Positions 22,136 to 23,946 of a DNA stretch of 23,946 bases are shown piece after piece. The position numbers and the translations under genes were made by a program. The stretch's first letter is position 1; each line of letters begins with the position of its first letter. The notes beneath the pieces are model-generated. The model ran no database searches. It had not been told where the DNA came from and saw nothing but the letters and a program-made list of their open reading frames with translations. Location of the stretch: assembly GCA_963977945.1 (NCBI GenBank), contig CAXBQO010000006.1, forward strand, positions 1 to 23,946, written 5' to 3'. The DNA comes from CALMJB01 sp963977945. Lineage in GTDB: Bacteria; Actinomycetota; Actinomycetes; Nanopelagicales; Nanopelagicaceae.

Positions 22136-23013
22136 TATTTGCCCTTTCTTGATACAAAATCTAAGCCAAAATCCAAAGCCGGAGCAGAATGAGTAATCGC
22201 GCCAATTGCAATGTAGTCAACTCCAGTAAGGGCAAAATCCTTTACATTTTCTAGAGATATTCCACCCGAAACTTCTACCAATTTTTTACCATTAATTTTT
22301 GCCACTGCAGATTTACAATCAGAAATCGAAAAATTATCTAGCATTATTACATCTGCTTTTGAATTAATGGCTGCATCTAGTTGATCTAAATTATCAATCT
22401 CAACTTCTAATGTTTTTTGTGGATATTGGGATTTAAATGAAGTGGTGGCGCTAATAATGTCTTTGGCAGCGAACACATGATTATCTTTAATCAAGCCTTC
22501 ATCTGAAAGATTCATGCGATGGTTTTGTCCGCCCGCAACTCGCACGGCAAACTTTTCTAAATTTCGCAAACCTGGAGTTGTTTTACGAGTATCGCGAATC
22601 TTTGCTTTTGTGCCAATAACTTGCTGCACCCATTTGTTTGTTAGTGTGGCAATTCCACTTAAGTGAGTTAAAAAATTTAAGGCGGTGCGTTCGGCCAGCA
22701 GAATTGAACGAGTGTTTCCCGAAACTTGAATCACCGCTTGGTTTTTAGTTACTTGAGCACCTTCAGTTACCAAAACCTGAATGTCGGCTACCTGGCAACT
22801 TTCCATTACCGCTGCTGCAACATTAAGACCAGCGACAATTCCATTAGACCTAGCAACAAAGTTGGCGGTTGATAAATTTTCTGCAGCGATTGTGGATTCA
22901 GAGGTGATATCAACGCCACCACCTAAATCTTCAACTAGTGCGTGCGCAATTGCCCGAGAAATATCGCTAGGTAATAAATTGTATTTTTCAAGTTCAGCTA
23001 AATATTTACTCAT
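22135..23013 (-). CDS. nadC: Nicotinate-nucleotide pyrophosphorylase (quinolinate phosphoribosyltransferase)
   Basis: This 292-residue enzyme converts quinolinate and PRPP to nicotinate mononucleotide, CO2 and pyrophosphate in de novo NAD synthesis. The signature IRDTRKTTPGLRNLEKFAV is at about 139-157. GGQNHRMNLSDEGLIKDNH follows, containing H165 and K176. EVEIDNLDQLD, VIMLDNFS, EVSGGI and IAIGAITHSAPALDFGLDF are the phosphate-binding and barrel strands. The length is normal. It overlaps nadB upstream by 4 bases (ATGA) and coaX downstream by one base, so it is firmly in an operon. Confidence 0.96.
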   Translation of the reverse strand: MSKYLAELEKYNLLPSDISRAIAHALVEDLGGGVDITSESTIAAENLSTANFVARSNGIVAGLNVAAAVMESCQVADIQVLVTEGAQVTKNQAVIQVSGNTRSILLAERTALNFLTHLSGIATLTNKWVQQVIGTKAKIRDTRKTTPGLRNLEKFAVRVAGGQNHRMNLSDEGLIKDNHVFAAKDIISATTSFKSQYPQKTLEVEIDNLDQLDAAINSKADVIMLDNFSISDCKSAVAKINGKKLVEVSGGISLENVKDFALTGVDYIAIGAITHSAPALDFGLDFVSRKGK

Positions 23014-23946
23014 GAGGCTGTTACCAATACCGATTTAGTTTGATGGTGCCATTCTCCGTTTTCATCAAGTTTGCCGGTTATATGCAATTGCCAGTTTTCA
23101 TCTTGGTTTGGACAATCACTTCGCCAGTGAGAACCGCGAGATTCCTTACGAATCAACGCCGCTTTAACAATTGCAGTCGCCAATAAATGTAAGTTACTTG
23201 CCTCCCAAGATTCAATACTTGGCTCGGTCGAAACTAATTTTCCGAGCTGATCCAAAGTTTGTAATGTTTTTCTTAGCGATTGTTCACTTCGCATAACACC
23301 AGCACCTTCGGTCATTGCCAGTTGAAGTGGAATAACTATTTTGGGATCTAGTAAATATTTTCCGGGAACAAAAACCGGTTCTGAGAAATTGGGTAAATTC
23401 GCTGCGATAAATGAAGCAATTCGTGCGCCAAATACTAAACCTTCTAATAATGAATTTGATGCCAATCTATTGGCACCATGGGCTCCAGTACATGCGGTCT
23501 CTCCACAAACATAAAGATTCTTAATTCGAGTACTTCCATTTATATCTACTTTTACCCCACCAGATGCATAATGAGATGCAGGCGAGACTGGAATTAATTG
23601 AGAGATGGGATCGATTCCATTCTCAATGCAAGATATATAAATTGTAGGAAATCTCTCTTTAAAATCTTTTATCGAAGTTGCATCCAGCCAAACATGTGGA
23701 GTGTTCTGCTCTTTCATCTGTCTAAATATTTCTTTTGCGACTATATCTCTCGGGGCTAAATCAGCTTGCGGGTGAACTCCTAACATGAACCGCTCACCTT
23801 TATCATTAACTAAAAAGGCCCCTTCACCGCGTACTGCTTCACTTATAAGTGGCTGCTGACCTTTCTCTGTCTCATCTCTCCATAAGACAGTTGGATGGAA
23901 TTGAATAAATTCAACATCCTCAATTTCGGCACCAGCACGTAATGCC
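23010..23946 (-). CDS. nadB: L-aspartate oxidase NadB, 5' part outside the window
   Basis: This flavoenzyme oxidises L-aspartate to iminoaspartate, which NadA (not in this window) converts to quinolinate. The reading frame runs from the stop at 23010 to the right edge without a break. Residues upstream of the internal Met at 23786 (ALRAGAEIEDVEFIQFHPT and LISEAVRGEGAF) are core NadB sequence, so the gene continues beyond 23946. About 312 codons of a roughly 500-codon gene are present. Also visible are HPQADLAPRDIVA and the FAD-binding TGAHGANRLASNSLLEGLVFG. The C-terminal domain ends with ESRGSHWRSDCP. It overlaps nadC by 4 bases. Confidence 0.95.
   Translation of the reverse strand, partial: ALRAGAEIEDVEFIQFHPTVLWRDETEKGQQPLISEAVRGEGAFLVNDKGERFMLGVHPQADLAPRDIVAKEIFRQMKEQNTPHVWLDATSIKDFKERFPTIYISCIENGIDPISQLIPVSPASHYASGGVKVDINGSTRIKNLYVCGETACTGAHGANRLASNSLLEGLVFGARIASFIAANLPNFSEPVFVPGKYLLDPKIVIPLQLAMTEGAGVMRSEQSLRKTLQTLDQLGKLVSTEPSIESWEASNLHLLATAIVKAALIRKESRGSHWRSDCPNQDENWQLHITGKLDENGEWHHQTKSVLVTAS

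Noticed and set aside
1..23946. Mobile elements, CRISPR arrays, tRNA and rRNA genes, toxin-antitoxin or defence genes
   Set aside because: None was found. There are no tandem spaced repeats, transposase motifs, cloverleaf sequences or target-site duplications.

Overview
The window looks like core chromosome of a small-genome, AT-rich actinobacterium. Gene content and order are actinobacterial: a System II cytochrome c cluster headed by a histidine phosphatase, an XPB helicase with its helicase-associated partner, proC near the tiny ribosomal protein bS22, and nadB-nadC-coaX-lysS near clpC. The base composition is low in GC, spacers are short and many starts look leaderless. The freshwater acI group (Nanopelagicales, e.g. 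Planktophila or Nanopelagicus) fits best, but this is inferred from the sequence and not confirmed by a search. I see no tRNA, rRNA, CRISPR array, insertion sequence, phage gene or attachment site.

Left edge (1-503, + strand): a reading frame enters from outside the window, meets one in-frame stop at 163-165, and then stays open to 309. A small PLDc_N-like membrane protein follows after 2 bases. Region 513-4781 (- strand): a tightly overlapping operon of histidine phosphatase, lipoprotein thioredoxin (ResA/TlpA type), CcdA, ResB and CcsB. Together these carry electrons outward, reduce apocytochrome c and attach heme.

Region 4875-10632 (+ strand): a HAD-IB phosphatase, then a 724-aa helicase-associated/WYL-like protein, an M20 peptidase and the XPB helicase. 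The 724-aa protein and XPB share a recognisable module. Region 10622-11199 (- strand): a glutaredoxin-like protein and an unrecognised 109-aa protein. Region 11228-13627 (+ strand): a secreted zinc-metalloprotease-like protein with FnIII and propeller-like repeats.

Region 13651-15837 (- strand): bS22 (32 aa), a secreted propeller-like protein and proC. Region 15871-16656 (+ strand): a conserved cysteine-rich protein. Region 16649-19147 (- strand): clpC, with an inverted repeat over its candidate promoter. Region 19326-23946 (- strand): nadB (cut by the window edge), nadC, coaX, lysS and an argA-type acetyltransferase in one compact operon for NAD, CoA, lysyl-tRNA and arginine supply.

Several genes have an actinobacterial TANNNT -10 box six to nine bases from the start codon, which suggests leaderless transcripts. 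There is no convincing undescribed multi-gene system here. The best leads are the interrupted frame at the left edge, the cysteine-rich protein, the XPB/helicase-associated pair with an M20 gene between them, the secreted metalloprotease, and the operator-like repeats upstream of clpC and the cytochrome operon.
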